Shown one piece after another: positions 7,958 to 16,422 of a DNA stretch of 64,000 nt (positions within the stretch are counted from its first letter, which is position 1; the number at the start of each line of letters is the position of its first letter). Location: the NCBI GenBank assembly GCA_015059735.1, contig SUZX01000003.1, positions 62,001 to 126,000 of the forward strand, in the 5' to 3' direction. Below the pieces are notes generated by a model that saw only the letters and a program-made list of their open reading frames with translations, searched no databases and was not told the origin of the DNA. The DNA is from Rikenellaceae bacterium. Lineage in GTDB: Bacteria; Bacteroidota; Bacteroidia; Bacteroidales; Rikenellaceae. Made by a program: the position numbers and the translations under genes.

Positions 7958-8884
7958 ATGGAAAATTCCGTACATATTCAATACCTGCTCTCTAATCGGC
8001 AAGATAGTCGTTGGGGATTGACCGTAACGACAGTTGGATGTCAGCAAATAGCCCCCCACGAATCCTATCCGCCAAAAAAACATCCGACGCGCTATCTCTT
8101 TTCGGCCGAATACGGCAGAGTTTTGGAGGAATACCAACTGATATATATCGCTCGTGGAGATGGACAGTTTGTTTCGACCTCTTATCCCTCGACACGACTT
8201 ACCGGCGGAGGCTGGTTTATTTTGCTGTTTCCCAACGAATGGCACAATTACCGTCCCGACAGCGAAACCGGATGGGTGGAATATTGGATCGGATTTACTG
8301 GAACAGATATGCAACGAAAGATCGAAAACGATTTTTTCGAACCGCGACAACCGGTTTTTCAGGTCGGATATCACGAAAAAATCGTCGGGTTGTACGAACA
8401 GGCAATCGAAGTGGCGCGCAATCAACAGGCAGGTTATCAGCAGGTACTCTCTGGAATAGTCAACCTGTTGTTAGGATATGCCTATGCCGAGCACCACAAC
8501 GTGCAATTCCGACGCATCCACGTTACCGAACAATTGGAACAAGCCAAACGACTCATGCAAGAGAACATCAATCGCAACATCTCATGCAAAGAGATCGCCC
8601 ATAGGGTAGGCATGGGCTATTCGCGATTTCGCGATCTGTTCAAGCAATATGCGGGATTTTCGCCCAATCAATACCAAATCGAGTTACGATTACAAAGCAG
8701 CAAACAATTGTTAGTCAACACCGATCTTTCGTGTGCAGAGATTGCCTACGAATGTGGATTCGACTATGTTTCGCACTTCAACCTATTGTTCAAAGCCAAA
8801 ACGGGACTAACTCCGTCGCAATACCGTCGGCGCATGTCGGGACAAGGGGCAAAATCGGAAAACGAGAACGGCGCAGCCGAATAA
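7958..8884 (+). CDS. rhaR: AraC-family regulator, probable rhamnose activator RhaR
   Basis: The start at 7958 (MENSVHIQYLLSN) is preferred over the ATG at 7889 because a -7 box lies between them; it gives 308 residues. The N-terminal two thirds form the cupin-like sugar-sensing AraC domain (EYQLIYIARGDGQF, FPNEWHNYRP); the C-terminal hundred residues carry the two helix-turn-helix motifs (ISCKEIAHRVGMGYSRFRDL and LSCAEIAYECGFDYVSHFNL) with the family ending KTGLTPSQYRR. It stands immediately upstream of rhaB in the same direction with a 131-base gap holding a direct-repeat operator. Rhamnose as inducer is inferred from context. Confidence 0.88.
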   Translation: MENSVHIQYLLSNRQDSRWGLTVTTVGCQQIAPHESYPPKKHPTRYLFSAEYGRVLEEYQLIYIARGDGQFVSTSYPSTRLTGGGWFILLFPNEWHNYRPDSETGWVEYWIGFTGTDMQRKIENDFFEPRQPVFQVGYHEKIVGLYEQAIEVARNQQAGYQQVLSGIVNLLLGYAYAEHHNVQFRRIHVTEQLEQAKRLMQENINRNISCKEIAHRVGMGYSRFRDLFKQYAGFSPNQYQIELRLQSSKQLLVNTDLSCAEIAYECGFDYVSHFNLLFKAKTGLTPSQYRRRMSGQGAKSENENGAAE

Positions 8885-8929
8885 TGACACAACTCCGAAA
8901 GTGGTTTTCGGCAACGAAATAGAGTCTCT

Positions 8930-8966
8930 GGCATTTTTTATAATTTATCAAGGCATAACCTATAAT
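8930..8966 (+). promoter_or_regulatory. predicted AraC/RhaR operator: two direct repeats 22 bases apart
   Basis: GGCAT-N4-TATAAT occurs at 8930-8944 and again, with all eleven defined bases identical, at 8952-8966. A 22-base period places both copies on the same DNA face two turns apart, the arrangement expected for a dimeric AraC-family activator. The proximal copy falls where the -33 region of the rhaB promoter (-7 at 8987) should be, as for activators that touch RNA polymerase directly. Confidence 0.65.
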
Positions 8967-8986
8967 CCGATCCCGACAAAAAACCC

Positions 8987-8994
8987 CACCTTTG
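8987..8994 (+). promoter_or_regulatory. -7 box of the rhamnose operon
   Basis: CACCTTTG matches TAnnTTTG except for the first base, and no TTTG occupies the -33 position; a weak core promoter fits dependence on an activator. The predicted start site is about 17 bases before the rhaB ATG at 9016. Confidence 0.5.
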
Positions 8995-9015
8995 TAGAAA
9001 ATCAATACATATCGT

Positions 9016-10440
9016 ATGCAACAAACCCACTTTTTGGCGATCGACTTGGGGGCAACCAGCGGTCGTGTTATCTTGGCAACACTTACCGATGAGGGAATCG
9101 AACTCGATGTAGTGCATCGTTTTCCGAATCGGCTGTTAGAGATTGGCGGGAAATACTATTGGAACATTTATGCGCTCTACGAAGAGATTTTGCACGGATT
9201 GACCGAGGCCGGTAAACGGCAAGTGAAGATCACCTCGATCGGCATCGATACATGGGGAGTCGATTTTGTCTGTGTAGCCGAAGACGGTACATTGTGCGGT
9301 CTGCCCCGCGCCTACCGCGATCCCTACACCAACGGAGCTCCCGAACACTTCTTCGAGAAAATCTCACGACGCGAAGTATATGAGCGCACCGGAATTCAGA
9401 TCATGAATTTCAATTCGCTCTATCAACTCTTTGCACAACAGAAAGAGGGAGCTTCGGCACTGAAAAACGCCGACAAGATTCTATTCATGCCCGATGCGTT
9501 GTCGTATCTGCTGACCGGAAAGCAGGTCTGCGAGTACACCATACTCTCAACGGCCCAACTACTCGATCCGCGCACGAAGCTGATTGATGGCGATCTGCTC
9601 GCAGCAGCTGGTATTTCGGCCGATCAGTTCCCCGAGGTGGTAATGCCCGGCACAACGATCGGACAACTCTCCGCCTCGATAGCCAAGCAGACCGGATTGG
9701 GCGAAATTCCCGTAATCGCCGTAGCCGGACACGATACGGGATCGGCAGTGGCGGCAGTACCCGCCGAGAACGAGCGATTTGCTTATCTGTCGTCGGGGAC
9801 ATGGTCGCTGATGGGTATCGAGTTGCAAGAGCCTGAAATCACCGATGAGTCCTATGCGATGAACTACACCAACGAAGGCGGTGTCGATGGCACGACCCGC
9901 TTCTTGAAAAACATTACAGGGATGTGGCTGTTGGAGCAGTGCCGTGCAGCATGGGAGCGCAATGGCAAATCGTACTCCTATCCGGAGATTATGCAGATGA
10001 TGAAACAAACAACGCCGTCGGCCGACTTGATCGATCCCGATGCAGCAGAGTTTGCAGCACCGACCGACATGCCGGCAGCCATTCGGAGTTGGTGTGCAGC
10101 AAACGGCAAAGCCGTTCCGGCAAACGACGCAGCCATGATCCGGCTGATCTTCGACTCGCTGGCGGCAAAATATGCCGAAGTACTCGGCAAATTGCAAGGA
10201 GTAGCCCCCTTTGCGATCGACACATTGCACGTCATCGGTGGCGGTGCGCAAAACGAGTTGCTGAATCAGATGACGGCCGATGCCTGTGGTATTCCGGTGG
10301 TTGCTGGACCTTCGGAGGCTACGGCATTGGGCAATGTGATGGTGCAGGCCCGCAGTGCCGGTTTGGTCGGCACATTGACCGAAATGCGACAATACATTCG
10401 CAAATCCATCGAAACCAAGACTTATCAACCGACAAAATAA
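9016..10440 (+). CDS. rhaB: L-rhamnulokinase
   Basis: A 474-residue FGGY-family sugar kinase that phosphorylates L-rhamnulose at O-1. The N-terminal ATPase motif is FLAIDLGATSGRVIL; the catalytic base region includes GIDTWGVDFV; the C-terminal half has AGHDTGSAV, YLSSGTWSLMG and the adenosine motif IGGGAQNELLNQMTADA. Length is close to that of known rhamnulokinases and all motifs are intact. It is the first gene of the operon, 20 bases before rhaI, and follows the operator and the regulator gene. L-fuculokinase is the main alternative; the rhamnose isomerase and aldolase neighbours settle it. Confidence 0.95.
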   Translation: MQQTHFLAIDLGATSGRVILATLTDEGIELDVVHRFPNRLLEIGGKYYWNIYALYEEILHGLTEAGKRQVKITSIGIDTWGVDFVCVAEDGTLCGLPRAYRDPYTNGAPEHFFEKISRREVYERTGIQIMNFNSLYQLFAQQKEGASALKNADKILFMPDALSYLLTGKQVCEYTILSTAQLLDPRTKLIDGDLLAAAGISADQFPEVVMPGTTIGQLSASIAKQTGLGEIPVIAVAGHDTGSAVAAVPAENERFAYLSSGTWSLMGIELQEPEITDESYAMNYTNEGGVDGTTRFLKNITGMWLLEQCRAAWERNGKSYSYPEIMQMMKQTTPSADLIDPDAAEFAAPTDMPAAIRSWCAANGKAVPANDAAMIRLIFDSLAAKYAEVLGKLQGVAPFAIDTLHVIGGGAQNELLNQMTADACGIPVVAGPSEATALGNVMVQARSAGLVGTLTEMRQYIRKSIETKTYQPTK

Positions 10441-10460
10441 TCACTTAAAACTCGACACAT

Positions 10461-11714
10461 ATGAAAACAGAATTGATCGACAAGGCGTATGCCATCGCCC
10501 AAGAACGTTATGCCGCCATCGGAATCGACACCGAGGCCGCCTTAGCCCAATTGCAAAAAATCCAACTCTCGCTGCACTGCTGGCAGGCCGACGATGTGAG
10601 CGGTTTTGAGAATCGCGGAGGCGACCTCACGGGAGGTATTCAGGCAACGGGTAACTACCCGGGACGTGCCCGCAACATCGACGAATTGCGACAGGATGTA
10701 TTGAAAGCGGCCTCGATGATCCCGGGCAAACACCGTTTGAACCTGCATGAGATCTATGGTGACTTCGGTGGCAAGGTGGTAGATCGTGACGAAGTAGAAC
10801 CCGCACACTTCCAAAGCTGGATCGAGTGGGCCAAAGAGAACGGCATGAAACTCGATTTTAACTCGACCTCGTTCTCGCACCCCAAATCGGGCGATCTGTC
10901 GCTTTCAAATCCCGATCCGGCCATCCGCGACTTCTGGGTAGAGCACACGAAACGTTGCCGTGCCGTAGCCGAAGAGATGGGTAAAGCACAAGGCGATCCC
11001 TGCATCATGAACGTATGGGTACACGACGGCTCGAAAGACCTGACAGTCAACCGTATGTACTACCGCGAATTGCTCAAAGATTCGTTGGATCGCATCTTCG
11101 AAACAGAGTATAAGAACATGAAAGACTGCATCGAGTCGAAAGTCTTCGGTATCGGCTTGGAGAGCTACACTGTAGGTTCTAACGACTTTTATATCGGCTA
11201 TGGTGCATCGCGTGGCAAGATCGTAACCCTCGACACGGGTCACTTCCACCCAACAGAGAGCATTGCCGACAAGATCTCGTCGCTGTTGCTCTACACTCCC
11301 GAGGTGATGTTGCACGTATCGCGTCCCGTACGTTGGGACTCCGACCACGTGACGATCATCAACGACGAGACATTGGAACTCTGCAAGGAAATCACCCGCT
11401 GCAACGCCCTCGATCGGGTACATATCGGGCTGGACTATTTCGATGCCTCGATCAATCGCATCGGAGCCTATGTCATCGGCTCGCGTGCGACACAAAAATG
11501 TATGTTGCAAGCCCTCTTGGAGCCGATCGAAACCCTGCGCAAATACGAACTCGCCGGTCAAGGCTTCGAGCGTCTGGCACTGCTCGAAGAGTGCAAGTCA
11601 CTGCCGTGGAACGCTGTATGGGATATGTTCTGTCAGAGAAACGACGTTGCCGTAGGCGAAGAGTTCATCGCCGAAGTGCAACAATACGAACAGGCCGTAA
11701 CCTCGAAACGCTAA
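10461..11714 (+). CDS. rhaI: L-rhamnose isomerase
   Basis: A 417-residue metal-dependent TIM-barrel isomerase converting L-rhamnose to L-rhamnulose (the same enzyme is called RhaA in enterobacteria). Family landmarks are LSLHCWQADDVSGFE, the LNLHEIYGDFGG segment, NVWVHDGSKD, LDTGHFHPTESIADK with metal-binding residues, and HVSRPVRWDSDHV. It lies between rhaB and the lactaldehyde reductase gene with short gaps (20 and 28 bases), consistent with one mRNA. Length and motifs are complete. Confidence 0.96.
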   Translation: MKTELIDKAYAIAQERYAAIGIDTEAALAQLQKIQLSLHCWQADDVSGFENRGGDLTGGIQATGNYPGRARNIDELRQDVLKAASMIPGKHRLNLHEIYGDFGGKVVDRDEVEPAHFQSWIEWAKENGMKLDFNSTSFSHPKSGDLSLSNPDPAIRDFWVEHTKRCRAVAEEMGKAQGDPCIMNVWVHDGSKDLTVNRMYYRELLKDSLDRIFETEYKNMKDCIESKVFGIGLESYTVGSNDFYIGYGASRGKIVTLDTGHFHPTESIADKISSLLLYTPEVMLHVSRPVRWDSDHVTIINDETLELCKEITRCNALDRVHIGLDYFDASINRIGAYVIGSRATQKCMLQALLEPIETLRKYELAGQGFERLALLEECKSLPWNAVWDMFCQRNDVAVGEEFIAEVQQYEQAVTSKR

Positions 11715-11742
11715 AAAACCGTCTAACCCAAAAAAGAATAAA

Positions 11743-12897
11743 ATGTATCGTATTGTATTGAACGAAACCTCCTATTATGGTGCAGGTTGTCGCTCGGTGA
11801 TTGCCGATGAAATCAAGAAACGCGGATACAAAAAGGCGATGCTTATCACGGATAAGGATCTTGTGAAATTCGGGGTTGCCGCCAAAGTCGAGGAGGTACT
11901 GAACGGGGCTGAAATCCCCTATGAGATCTTCTCGGATATCAAACCTAATCCAACAATCAAAAATGTGTTGGACGCATTGGCTGCATTCAAGGCGTCGGGT
12001 GCCGACTGCCTTGTGGCACTCGGTGGCGGTTCATCGATCGACACGGCCAAAGCGGTGGGTGTGATCAACAACAATCCCGAGTTTGCCGATGTGCGCTCGT
12101 TGGAGGGAGTAGCCCCCACGAAAAATCGTGCCGTACCCACCTTTGCTCTTCCAACGACGGCCGGAACAGCTGCCGAGGTGACGATCAACTATGTGATCAC
12201 CGACGAGGAAAACAAAAAGAAGATGGTATGTGTCGATCCAAACGATATTCCGATGTGTGCCGTAATCGACTGCGAGTTGATGATGTCGATGCCTAAGGGG
12301 TTGACCGCTGCTACGGGCATGGATGCTTTGACGCACGCCATCGAAAGCTACATCACCCCGGGGGCTTGGACCATGAGTGACATGTTTGAGATCAAAGCAA
12401 TCGAGTTGATCCACGAACATCTCTACAATGCCGTACAAAACGGTCAGGATGTCGTGGCTCGCGAGGGTATGGCCGAGGCACAATATATTGCCGGCATGGG
12501 CTTCTCAAACGTGGGCTTGGGTATCGTACACTCGATGGCACACCCGCTGGGAGCTTTCTACGACACCCCACACGGTGTGGCCAACGCGTTGTTGCTGCCT
12601 TATGTGATGGAATACAACGCCGAATCGCCAAGTCGTGCCAAATATCTTGGTATTGCCAAAGCGATGGGTGTAAACACCGAAGGAATGTCAGTCGATGAGG
12701 GAGTCAAAGCCGCCATCGATGCAGTAAAGGCACTCTCGGTGAGCATCAACATTCCGCAGCACCTCTCGGAGATCGGTGTAAAACGCGAAGATCTGCACGA
12801 TTTGGCTACTGCCGCTTTTAACGATGTGTGCACAGGTGGTAATCCGCGTCCGACATCGATCGAGGAGATCGAAGCACTCTATAATATTGCTTATTAA
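11743..12897 (+). CDS. fucO: lactaldehyde reductase (iron-dependent group III alcohol dehydrogenase)
   Basis: A 384-residue FucO-type enzyme that reduces L-lactaldehyde, the second product of rhamnulose-1-phosphate cleavage, to L-1,2-propanediol with NADH. The nucleotide-binding GGGSSIDTAKA motif is near residue 92-102; the iron ligands are the Asp and His of MDALTHAIE and the two later His in VHSMAHPLG and DTPHG. Its place between rhaI and rhaT links it to rhamnose rather than fucose breakdown, although the enzyme serves both pathways in other bacteria. No propanediol utilisation microcompartment genes are seen here, so propanediol is likely exported. Confidence 0.93.
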   Translation: MYRIVLNETSYYGAGCRSVIADEIKKRGYKKAMLITDKDLVKFGVAAKVEEVLNGAEIPYEIFSDIKPNPTIKNVLDALAAFKASGADCLVALGGGSSIDTAKAVGVINNNPEFADVRSLEGVAPTKNRAVPTFALPTTAGTAAEVTINYVITDEENKKKMVCVDPNDIPMCAVIDCELMMSMPKGLTAATGMDALTHAIESYITPGAWTMSDMFEIKAIELIHEHLYNAVQNGQDVVAREGMAEAQYIAGMGFSNVGLGIVHSMAHPLGAFYDTPHGVANALLLPYVMEYNAESPSRAKYLGIAKAMGVNTEGMSVDEGVKAAIDAVKALSVSINIPQHLSEIGVKREDLHDLATAAFNDVCTGGNPRPTSIEEIEALYNIAY

Positions 12898-12908
12898 TTC
12901 GCAAAACC

Positions 12909-13946
12909 ATGGAAACATTAATCGGTTTATTGATCATTGCTGTCGGCAGTTTCTGCCAAAGCAGTTCGTATGTTCCTATCAATAAGGTCAAGAAATGGTC
13001 GTGGGAGAGTTTTTGGCTGACGCAAGGTTTCTTCGCATGGATTCTCTTTCCGGTGTTAGGAGCTCTGTTGGCTGTACCCGAGGGTCATTCGCTCGGTGAG
13101 TTGTTCACCTCGGATAACGCATTCAAGATCGGTATGACGGTACTCTTCGGTTTGCTGTGGGGTGTCGGCGGATTGACATTCGGGTTATCGATGCGCTATT
13201 TGGGAGTTGCTCTCGGACAATCCATCTCACTCGGAACTTGCGCAGGGTTGGGAACGATCATGGGCCCCGTGCTGCTCAACATCTTCTTTCCGGAGATGAA
13301 TGCCCTTGCATCGCTCACCGCTGCCGTATTGATCGGCGTAGCAGTAACTCTTGCAGGTATCGCAATTATCGGTTTGGCCGGCTCGATGAAGGCCGCCTCT
13401 CTCTCTGAGGAGGAGAAACAGCAGGCTGTCAAGGATTTCAACTTCCCGAAGGGGCTTATGATTGCTCTCTTGGCCGGTTTTATGAGCGGATGTTTCAACG
13501 TAGGTTTGGAGTTCGGCAAGGAGATCAACTTCGGCGAACTGACCGACCCGATGTTCCGCACACTGCCCGCCACATTGCTCATCACGTTGGGCGGCTTTGT
13601 GACCAATGCCGCCTACTGTCTGTGGCAGAATGCAAAGAACAAGACCTTCTCCGATTACGGCAAAAGCGAGTTGTGGGTCAACAACATCCTCTTCTGCGCG
13701 TTGGCCGGCGGTCTGTGGTATTCGCAGTTCTTCGGGCTCTCGTTGGGACGTAGTTTCTTCGAAACGGGAGGAGTGATGGATACGCTTTCGTTCTGCATCT
13801 TGATGGCTCTGAATGTCACCTTCTCGAATGTGTGGGGCATCATCCTCAAAGAGTGGAAAGGGTGTTCGAAACGAACAATTGCAGTGCTTACGATCGGTAT
13901 ATTTGTACTGATCCTATCGACATTTATTCCCGAATTTCTGAAATAA
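12909..13946 (+). CDS. rhaT: L-rhamnose-proton symporter
   Basis: A 345-residue inner-membrane transporter of the RhaT family (drug/metabolite transporter superfamily) with about ten hydrophobic helices starting from METLIGLLIIAVGSFCQSSS. Signature parts include SSYVPINKVKKWSWESFW, WGVGGLTFGLSMRYLGVALG and the mid-protein FMSGCFNVGLEFG. The gap to fucO is 11 bases and to rhaD 7 bases. It imports L-rhamnose with H+. No SusC/SusD pair is in the window, so the outer-membrane step must be encoded elsewhere. Confidence 0.95.
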   Translation: METLIGLLIIAVGSFCQSSSYVPINKVKKWSWESFWLTQGFFAWILFPVLGALLAVPEGHSLGELFTSDNAFKIGMTVLFGLLWGVGGLTFGLSMRYLGVALGQSISLGTCAGLGTIMGPVLLNIFFPEMNALASLTAAVLIGVAVTLAGIAIIGLAGSMKAASLSEEEKQQAVKDFNFPKGLMIALLAGFMSGCFNVGLEFGKEINFGELTDPMFRTLPATLLITLGGFVTNAAYCLWQNAKNKTFSDYGKSELWVNNILFCALAGGLWYSQFFGLSLGRSFFETGGVMDTLSFCILMALNVTFSNVWGIILKEWKGCSKRTIAVLTIGIFVLILSTFIPEFLK

Positions 13947-13953
13947 CCGTTCG

Positions 13954-14760
13954 ATGAAAAAATCAATTTTAGAGGGTCGTCAGACTCTGAAAGAGGCCAT
14001 CGACCAAGTAGCCGAGGTCGCCGGTTATCTGTGGCAGAAAGGCTGGGCCGAGCGCAATGGCGGAAACATCACCATCAACATCACGGAGCATATCGACACC
14101 GAGATCGAAGCGTTGCCGGCAATCTCTCCGGTCTATCCGATCGGGACAACTCTTCCGGCATTGAAAGGGTGCTATTTCTTCTGCAAAGGCACGAATCGTC
14201 GCATGCGTGACTTGGCTCGTTGGCCGATGGAGAACGGAGCAGTGATCCGCATCCTCGACGACTGTGCTTCGTATGAGATCGTGGCCGATGCACCCGTAAA
14301 GCCGACCTCGGAGTTGGCGTCGCATTTGGCCATGCACAACCAGATGATCGAGAGTGGCAACGGTTATCGGGCAGCGATCCATACCCATCCGATCGACCTG
14401 ATCGCCATGACGCACAATCCCGCATTTTTGGAGAAAGATGTGCTGACCAATCTGCTATGGAGCATGATCCCTGAAACACGCGCATTTTGCCCGAAAGGGT
14501 TGGGAATCGTTCCCTACAAAATGCCGTCGTCGGTCGAACTGGCCGAAGCCACGATCGAGCAACTCCACGAATACGATGTCGTTATGTGGGAAAAGCACGG
14601 TGTTTGTGCCGTAGGCCCCGACATCATGGAGGCTTTCGATCAGGTCGATGTACTTTCGAAAGCAGCACAGATCTACCTTACGGCCAAGTCGATGGGGTTT
14701 GAGCCAACCGGTACAACCCAAGAGCAGATGGATGAACTCAAACGGGCGTTCAACCTCTGA
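13954..14760 (+). CDS. rhaD: L-rhamnulose-1-phosphate aldolase
   Basis: A 268-residue class II aldolase (AraD/FucA fold) that splits rhamnulose-1-phosphate into dihydroxyacetone phosphate and L-lactaldehyde. The zinc ligands are seen in AAIHTHPIDL and MWEKHGVCAVG; NGGNIT and GCYFFCKGTNRRMRDL are typical phosphate and loop regions of RhaD rather than FucA. It is the last gene of the operon and is followed after 19 bases by a strong terminator. Length is near the 274 residues of the E. coli enzyme. Confidence 0.95.
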   Translation: MKKSILEGRQTLKEAIDQVAEVAGYLWQKGWAERNGGNITINITEHIDTEIEALPAISPVYPIGTTLPALKGCYFFCKGTNRRMRDLARWPMENGAVIRILDDCASYEIVADAPVKPTSELASHLAMHNQMIESGNGYRAAIHTHPIDLIAMTHNPAFLEKDVLTNLLWSMIPETRAFCPKGLGIVPYKMPSSVELAEATIEQLHEYDVVMWEKHGVCAVGPDIMEAFDQVDVLSKAAQIYLTAKSMGFEPTGTTQEQMDELKRAFNL

Positions 14761-14779
14761 TCTTTTACCCATCCAAGCC

Positions 14780-14825
14780 AAGAAGAGCCTGTCTAACATC
14801 TGCACTTGTTAGACAGGCTCTTCTT
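14780..14825 (+). terminator. rhamnose operon terminator
   Basis: A perfect 19-base stem: AAGAAGAGCCTGTCTAACA at 14780-14798 against its complement at 14807-14825, with an 8-base loop and a T-rich 3' flank. The stem core GCCTGTCTAACA recurs in other terminators of the window. Confidence 0.9.
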
Positions 14826-14842
14826 TATATCCCCCTTTCGGC

Positions 14843-14873
14843 TTGGTCGTTTCGGAAAAACTTTCTACATTTG
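14843..14873 (+). promoter_or_regulatory. asnA promoter
   Basis: TTG at 14843-14845 and TACATTTG at 14866-14873 are separated by 20 bases, matching the Bacteroidota -33/-7 layout. It starts just after the rhamnose operon terminator and would give a leader of about 78 bases before asnA. Confidence 0.7.
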
Positions 14874-14955
14874 CGATGTCATAAATTTTAGTATCAGCCG
14901 TGATAGAGATCCACAAAAGCTGATTCGCTTTTGTTCGTGTGTAACCGATTTGATT

Positions 14956-15996
14956 ATGAGCCGACTCATCATACCTAAAAATTATCAGGCTGCACTTACG
15001 TTGCAGCAGACCGAGATTGCAATTAAAATCATCAAGGATTTCTTTTTGAGCAGCATATCCACAGAACTGAGATTGCGCCGTGTTACTGCTCCGCTCTTCG
15101 TACTCAAAGGGTTGGGTATGAACGACGAATTGAGCGGTGTGGAGCGCCCCGTAACCTTTCATATCAAAGACATGGCCGAGGCCGAGGCCGAGGTCGTTCA
15201 TTCGTTAGCCAAGTGGAAACGAGTGACATTGGCCGACTACGAGGTGGCCAGCGGTTACGGAATCGTTACCGATATGAATGCCATTCGTGCCGACGAGGAA
15301 CTCGACAACCTCCACTCTCTCTATGTCGATCAGTGGGATTGGGAGCGTGTGATGGATAAAGAGCAGCGCACGATCGACTACCTGAAAAACATCGTGGAGC
15401 GCATCTACAACGCCATCTTGCGTACCGAATATCATGTTTGCGAAACCTATCCGCAGATTAAACCCTTCTTGCCGGAGCGAATCACCTTCATCCATGCCGA
15501 GGAGTTATTGCAACGCTACCCCGACCTCACTCCCAAAGAGCGCGAAGACGCCATCTGCAAGGAGTATGGAGCAGTCTTTATCATCGGTATCGGCTCGATA
15601 TTGAGCAATGGCGAGAAACACGACGGCCGTGCCGCCGACTACGACGACTACTCGACTATCGACGAACGAACGGGATTGGCCGGCCTGAACGGCGACCTGA
15701 TCGTTTGGTATCCGGTTTTGGAACGCGCCATCGAATTGTCGTCGATGGGTATCCGCGTGGACAAGGGAGCCTTGGAACGCCAACTTGCGGCATGCGGCAA
15801 GGAGGAGCGCAAGACTCTCTATTTCCACCGTCGTCTTCTCGAAGGCTCACTGCCCCAAACCATTGGTGGCGGTATCGGCCAAAGTCGCCTTTGCATGGTG
15901 CTGTTACACAAAGCCCATGTAGGCGAAACACAATCGAGCATTTGGCCCGATGATATGCGCCAACAATGCCAGCAACTCGGCATGCCGCTGATTTGA
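14956..15996 (+). CDS. asnA: aspartate-ammonia ligase (asparagine synthetase A)
   Basis: A 346-residue class II aminoacyl-tRNA-synthetase-like enzyme making asparagine from aspartate, ammonia and ATP. The ATG at 14956 (MSRLIIPKNYQAALTLQQTE) is the family start; an upstream in-frame ATG at 14806 lies inside the rhamnose terminator and before the promoter, so it is not used. Conserved parts include GLGMNDELSGVERPVTFHIK, the LYVDQWDWE stretch, and the C-terminal GGGIGQSRLCMVLLHKAHVGE. It has its own promoter and terminator and is monocistronic. Confidence 0.96.
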   Translation: MSRLIIPKNYQAALTLQQTEIAIKIIKDFFLSSISTELRLRRVTAPLFVLKGLGMNDELSGVERPVTFHIKDMAEAEAEVVHSLAKWKRVTLADYEVASGYGIVTDMNAIRADEELDNLHSLYVDQWDWERVMDKEQRTIDYLKNIVERIYNAILRTEYHVCETYPQIKPFLPERITFIHAEELLQRYPDLTPKEREDAICKEYGAVFIIGIGSILSNGEKHDGRAADYDDYSTIDERTGLAGLNGDLIVWYPVLERAIELSSMGIRVDKGALERQLAACGKEERKTLYFHRRLLEGSLPQTIGGGIGQSRLCMVLLHKAHVGETQSSIWPDDMRQQCQQLGMPLI

Positions 15997-16024
15997 TAAC
16001 CACAGAAATCCAATAAAACACACC

Positions 16025-16058
16025 AACCATCTTTTGCTTGAAAATGCAGAAGATGGTT
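16025..16058 (+). terminator. asnA terminator
   Basis: AACCATCTTTTGC at 16025-16037 pairs with GCAGAAGATGGTT at 16045-16057 (one mismatch), followed by a run of T. Confidence 0.75.
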
Positions 16059-16091
16059 TTTATATCCTATACGCAATACCTCACAGAGTGC

Positions 16092-16122
16092 TTGTTCGTT
16101 TGTGAAAAACTTTCTATATTTG
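16092..16122 (+). promoter_or_regulatory. promoter for the BACON/LRR lipoprotein mRNA
   Basis: TTG at 16092-16094 and TATATTTG at 16115-16122 are 20 bases apart. The predicted transcript would carry an unusually long leader of about 295 bases before the start codon at 16423. Confidence 0.6.
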
Positions 16123-16422
16123 CCACGTTGTTGGCTTTTAAGCCTCAATAGACATATTACGAAAGTGTTTTTCGCAGTCCTAAATAGAAAATCTGACAGT
16201 TTTCAAAGAAACAAGGACAAACGAATGGCACTCATTTCTTGTTTAGATTATGCTATCGGATACCTTGCAATATCCGCATATCTATTCGAGTGTGGGGTAT
16301 TGCATCGTTTATTTGTTTCGGGTTTTGTCAGAGCCTCTATTTAGTAAACGAGAATCGGCTCCACACTTTCTTTTCGTTTAATCCGCCATAAAGGAGCATA
16401 GTGGCAACAAGGTTTAATAACC
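16123..16422 (+). promoter_or_regulatory. long 5' leader with a stem-loop, upstream of a surface lipoprotein
   Basis: This 300-base stretch has no convincing gene. Its clearest structure is TGCAATATCC at 16266-16275 facing GGGTATTGCA at 16295-16304 (ten pairs, one G-U) with a 19-base loop. A small open frame from 16225 to 16341 (39 codons, MALISCLDYAIG...) overlaps the hairpin and could be a leader peptide, but nothing proves translation. It may act in post-transcriptional control; no known riboswitch class is recognised. Confidence 0.35.

Noticed and set aside
9559..10428. 289-codon reverse open frame rich in Cys and His
   Set aside because: Antisense shadow of rhaB; composition reflects the opposite strand of a well-conserved kinase.
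14806..14955. N-terminal extension of asnA from the ATG at 14806
   Set aside because: It starts inside the rhamnose terminator and before the asnA promoter, and the first 50 residues are not part of the family.
16102..16344. 80-codon forward frame in the lipoprotein leader
   Set aside because: Its start lies upstream of the -7 box at 16115, so it would not be transcribed whole; no signal or family seen. A shorter frame from 16225 is mentioned only as a possible leader peptide.
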